In this document: positions 41,850 through 44,480 of the stretch, piece by piece | Layout of the letters: the number at the start of each line of letters is the position of its first letter | Numbering within the stretch: the stretch's first letter is position 1 | NCBI RefSeq assembly: GCF_001591045.1 | Contig: NZ_BCUA01000028.1 | Span: forward strand, 1-44,480 | DNA from: Sphingopyxis granuli NBRC 100800 | Lineage (GTDB): Bacteria > Pseudomonadota > Alphaproteobacteria > Sphingomonadales > Sphingomonadaceae | Reading direction: 5' to 3' | DNA length: 44,480 nt | Translations under genes and position numbers: made by a program | Notes under the pieces: generated by a model | What the model was told of the DNA's origin: nothing | Databases searched by the model: none | Seen by the model: the letters and a program-made list of their open reading frames with translations, nothing else

Positions 41850-42776
41850 TCAGGTCGAGGCGGCGTGCAGCCGGGCCGGCCAATAGCGATGCCCGGCGAT
41901 TCCGTGCCAGAATCCGTTGGAAAAGGGCGCCCCGATATCGAGGGCCTCGATCCGCTCGGCCGCCTGCGCGGCGTCGATGCGTCCGGCGGCGCGGTCGGCG
42001 AAGATCGTTGCCACCGCCACCATGTCGACGCTGTGCGGCATCAGGCGATAATGGTCGATGCCCATCGCCCGCATCTCGTCCAGCTCGGCGATCAGGTTGA
42101 CATAGCTGTGCGACAGGGTCTGGATGCCGTTGATCGCCAGCATGTCCTGACCGTCGAGGGTACGCAGCGGCATGCCGTCGGGGTCTTCGCCGCAGACGAA
42201 CTGGCAATCGTCCTTGGTGCGCCGGTGCGCGCGCGCGTGGTAGCAGCGGGCCGAAACCGCCAGCGACGCGCGTCCGAACACCTGCACCTCGGTCGCTGCG
42301 CCGAGGTCGGCGGCGGTCCGCGCCAGCCCCTCGGCCGCGCCGCGCGGCAATTCCGCGGGCAGGGTGAAATGCGCCGCCCCGGGGCGCGCGAGATACGCCA
42401 TCGAGCGTTCGTTGTAGACGTTCATCATCGGCCCGATGCGGTGCGGCCGGCCACTCGCCGCGGACAGGCCGGCGGCGTTGTTGACCTCGACCGGATAATC
42501 GGTCTGCGCGCACAATTCGGTGATCGCCCGGCGTTCGCGCGGCAGCACCACCTCCGCCAGCGTCGACAGCACGACCTGCTTGCCCGCGCGTTCGAGCCGC
42601 TCGATCACCTCGGGATAGTGGCGGTCGAAAAAGGGGCTGCGCTTCGAACAGACGACCTCGCCCAGATAGACGGTGTCGATCGGGGCCTCGTCCGCGATCC
42701 GGGCATAGAAATCGCGCTTCCGGTCCGCGTCCCAGTGGAACAGGATCGGGCCGAGGGTCAGTTTCGCCGTGGACAT
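41850..42776 (-). CDS. ubiV: UbiV, oxygen-independent ubiquinone hydroxylation
   Basis: UbiV forms a complex with UbiU that hydroxylates the ubiquinone ring without O2. The 308-residue U32-family protein has the start KLTLGPILFHWD, DTVYLGEVVCSKRSPFF (first cluster cysteine), LPRERRAITELC, and the cluster region RCYHARAHRRTKDDCQFVCG, giving the four cysteines expected for a [4Fe-4S] cluster. The ATG at 42776, 5 bp past the ubiU stop, aligns with known UbiV starts; an ATG at 42791 would add five residues and overlap ubiU. It is the last gene of ubiTUV. Confidence 0.94.
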   Translation of the reverse strand: MSTAKLTLGPILFHWDADRKRDFYARIADEAPIDTVYLGEVVCSKRSPFFDRHYPEVIERLERAGKQVVLSTLAEVVLPRERRAITELCAQTDYPVEVNNAAGLSAASGRPHRIGPMMNVYNERSMAYLARPGAAHFTLPAELPRGAAEGLARTAADLGAATEVQVFGRASLAVSARCYHARAHRRTKDDCQFVCGEDPDGMPLRTLDGQDMLAINGIQTLSHSYVNLIAELDEMRAMGIDHYRLMPHSVDMVAVATIFADRAAGRIDAAQAAERIEALDIGAPFSNGFWHGIAGHRYWPARLHAAST

Positions 42777-42781
42777 CGCCG

Positions 42782-43783
42782 TCACCGCCATTTCTTGGTC
42801 GCAAAGGCACCGTGGGTCTGCTTCTGCCCCTCGGTCAGCGCGATCAGGTCGGCGGATGGCGGCGTCTGCCCGGCCATCACCGCGTCGATCGCGGCGCGAA
42901 AGGCGCCGACCACCGCGCCGACGTAGGCGCGCGACCGCTGCCGCCCCTCGATCTTGAAGGCATCGACGCCCGCGCCGATCAGGCTGGGCAGCATGTCCAT
43001 CAGGTTCAGGCTGACGGGCTCCTCGAAGGCGTAATAGGGATCGTCGCGCACCGGCGCGCGATACCGCCCCTTGCAGATCGTCGGATAGCCCGCCTGCTGC
43101 CCGGCCTCGAAGCGGTCGATGACGTGACAGCCCAGCTGCGCGGTGAGGGCGCCGTTCTCCGCCCGCTGATAGTGGACTTCCGAAGCCGGGGAACATACCC
43201 CGTCCATGTTGGTCGAGCGGCCGACGGCATAGTTGGTGAGGCTGCACCGGCCCTCGACCATCAGGCCGTGATTGCCGAACACGAACGTCTCTATCTCGCA
43301 CGGAATCTCGGACTTGAGCTGGCGGATCTCGGGCACCGTCAGGATGCGGGGCAGCACGACGCGCCGGACGCCGAACCGCTCGCAATAATAGCTGATCGCC
43401 TCGGGGCTGGAGGCGGCCGCCTGCACCGACAGGTGCAATCGGCAGCCGGGATGATGGTCGGCCAGATAGGCCGCCACCCCGATGTCGGCGACGATGAAGG
43501 CGTCGATGCCCATCGCCGCCCCGTCGTCGGCCGCCTGCTGCCACAGGTCGAACCGGCCCGCCGGGGGAAAGGTGTTGAGCGCGAGCAGCACTTTCGCGCC
43601 CCTGGCATGGGCATAGCCGACCGCCGCCTGCATCTCGTCGGGCGTGAAGTTGAGGCCGGAGAAGTTGCGCGCGTTGGTCGCATTCTGGAAGCCGCAATAG
43701 ACGGCGTCCGCCCCGGCATCGACCGCTGCGCGCAGCGTCGCGGGGGTTCCCGCCGGACAGATGAGCTCGGGGGCGCCGGTCAT
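42782..43783 (-). CDS. ubiU: UbiU, oxygen-independent ubiquinone hydroxylation
   Basis: The partner of UbiV in O2-independent ring hydroxylation, using prephenate as hydroxyl donor in the E. coli system. The 333-residue U32-family protein shows ELICPAGTPATLRAAVDAGA, DAVYCGFQNATNARNF, the motif HLSVQAAASSPEAI and the cluster cysteines in GRCSLTNYAVGRSTNMDGVC, then GCHVID and TICKGRY. The size matches E. coli UbiU (331). The ATG overlaps the ubiT stop (ATGA, 43780-43783). Confidence 0.95.
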   Translation of the reverse strand: MTGAPELICPAGTPATLRAAVDAGADAVYCGFQNATNARNFSGLNFTPDEMQAAVGYAHARGAKVLLALNTFPPAGRFDLWQQAADDGAAMGIDAFIVADIGVAAYLADHHPGCRLHLSVQAAASSPEAISYYCERFGVRRVVLPRILTVPEIRQLKSEIPCEIETFVFGNHGLMVEGRCSLTNYAVGRSTNMDGVCSPASEVHYQRAENGALTAQLGCHVIDRFEAGQQAGYPTICKGRYRAPVRDDPYYAFEEPVSLNLMDMLPSLIGAGVDAFKIEGRQRSRAYVGAVVGAFRAAIDAVMAGQTPPSADLIALTEGQKQTHGAFATKKWR

Positions 43784-44310
43784 CGGCCGCCCCCGCGGCC
43801 CGGCCGGGCGTGTCGTCGGCGCAGCAATGCCCAGGCGATCCGGCTCGCCGGTCCCAGCGCATCGGCCACCCGGTCCGCGATCGATCCCTCGACATCGTCG
43901 ATCGCGTTGCGCAGGCACACCACCGCCTCCAGATCGCCGCCGATGTCGAGGTCGCGCGAAAAGAAGAGCGCGTCGCCGTCGCGCTGGGCGTCGATCAGGC
44001 CCAGCAGGTCGCGGAGGCGGCCCGATATGCGCGTGTCGTGCGCCGGCTCGGCGCGGCGCGGCCAGGCGACCAGCTCCGGCCGGTCGGGGTCCGGCCGCAG
44101 CAGCAGCACGAAGGGCAGGTCGCGGGCGTCGATCAGGAATCGGCTGTGCCGATGCGGGCCGAGCCGCTCGAACAGTTCGGGAAGCGTGCGCGTGACGTCG
44201 CGGACGATCCGGTTCAGGATCGGCTGGATCATCACCCGTATCGGCGATGGCGGAGGCGACCGAAGCGGCTCGAACCGCCGACGCAGCGGAAGGGTGGGCG
44301 CGATCAACAT
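43780..44310 (-). CDS. ubiT: UbiT, SCP2-domain lipid carrier for anaerobic ubiquinone synthesis
   Basis: The 176-residue product carries an SCP2-type domain (about 28-150: FERLGPHRHSRFLIDARDLP, FVLLLRPDPDRPELVAWP, ISGRLRDLLGLIDAQRDGDA, LFFSRDLDIGGDLEAVVCLR), as in UbiT/YhbT. UbiT binds hydrophobic quinone precursors and supplies them to UbiU-UbiV. It is the first gene of the operon and overlaps ubiU by 4 bp. The first 25 residues are arginine- and proline-rich and not conserved, so an internal ATG (residue 27) is an alternative start. An FNR-like site lies 34 bp upstream. Confidence 0.9.
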   Translation of the reverse strand: MLIAPTLPLRRRFEPLRSPPPSPIRVMIQPILNRIVRDVTRTLPELFERLGPHRHSRFLIDARDLPFVLLLRPDPDRPELVAWPRRAEPAHDTRISGRLRDLLGLIDAQRDGDALFFSRDLDIGGDLEAVVCLRNAIDDVEGSIADRVADALGPASRIAWALLRRRHARPGRGGGR

Positions 44311-44343
44311 GCGGCACGCCTATCACGCCGCGCGACGCCCGGA

Positions 44344-44357
44344 GTGACATGGATCAA
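44344..44357. promoter_or_regulatory. FNR-like box upstream of ubiT
   Basis: GTGAC-ATGG-ATCAA fits the FNR/FixK 14-bp layout with one perfect half (ATCAA) and one half that differs from TTGAC by a single base. It lies 34-47 bp before the ubiT ATG. Its placement in front of an anaerobic operon and the local fnr gene support it. Confidence 0.55.
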
Positions 44358-44411
44358 GCGGCTCGCATATGGCGGGCGGCGAAGCGGGTTTGCGCGGGCC
44401 ACCGCTATTCC

Positions 44412-44480
44412 TCGTCATGCTGAACTTGTTTGGCAATTATCCCTTTTCGACAGGCAACCGTTCCCCGGCGAAAGCCGGGG
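44412..44480. repeat. Dispersed intergenic repeat pieces at window end
   Basis: TCGTCATGCTGAACTTGTTT (44412-44431) and CCCCGGC-GAAA-GCCGGGG (44463-44480; 7-bp stem, GAAA tetraloop) are fragments of palindromic elements common between genes in proteobacterial, especially sphingomonad, genomes. The element continues past the window. Confidence 0.6.

Noticed and set aside
1..44480. CRISPR arrays
   Set aside because: No regularly spaced direct repeats were seen; the repeats present are single palindromic intergenic elements and one short tandem repeat.

Overview
The window is high-GC bacterial DNA with the habits of a sphingomonad alphaproteobacterium (order Sphingomonadales; genus not resolved). 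Reasons: three large TonB-dependent receptors (TBDRs) in 44 kb, a close homologue of the Erythrobacter LOV-HTH light sensor EL222, a CrtI carotenoid desaturase, FecI/FecR surface signalling, many 4-base ATGA/GTGA gene overlaps, and palindromic intergenic repeats of the kind scattered through such genomes.

Layout. (1) 350-7945: a light and photo-oxidative stress block with ferrochelatase, a secreted fasciclin protein, an NTF2-like protein, an ABM-domain gene broken by an in-frame TAG, DNA photolyase, a coupled FAD oxidoreductase-crtI pair, and a divergent LOV-HTH regulator. (2) 8045-11151: a scarred mobile region with a truncated SDR gene, the 3' end of an IS21-family element, an aquaporin remnant, a complete tyrosine recombinase and a 3'-half tRNA-Gly(GCC) copy that marks an attachment site. 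(3) 11374-18775: an ECF sigma/FecR/TBDR signalling cassette whose receptor carries a second predicted beta-barrel, followed by a GNAT-like protein and a PAPS sulfotransferase. (4) 18873-24445: a GntR-controlled TBDR/Tat-exported M28-like protein/serine hydrolase locus with a TTATCGATAA-cored palindrome in both promoter regions.

(5) 24470-32675: two runs of tightly overlapping genes for envelope proteins (LprI-like, SHOCT, TPM, lipoproteins) around an AraC regulator. (6) 32909-38023: a DUF4424 protein, then a TBDR divergent from a secreted protein and a di-heme peroxidase. A perfect ModE-type operator lies between them and a ModE-N-only regulator is encoded next door. (7) 38114-44310: a low-oxygen module with B12-dependent ribonucleotide reductase NrdJ, an FNR regulator with an FNR box, and the ubiTUV operon for oxygen-independent ubiquinone synthesis.

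The most novel-looking units are the ModE-box TBDR/peroxidase locus, the double-barrel receptor with its sulfotransferase, and the GntR peptide-uptake-like locus. Functions come from motifs and family recall. No database search was possible.
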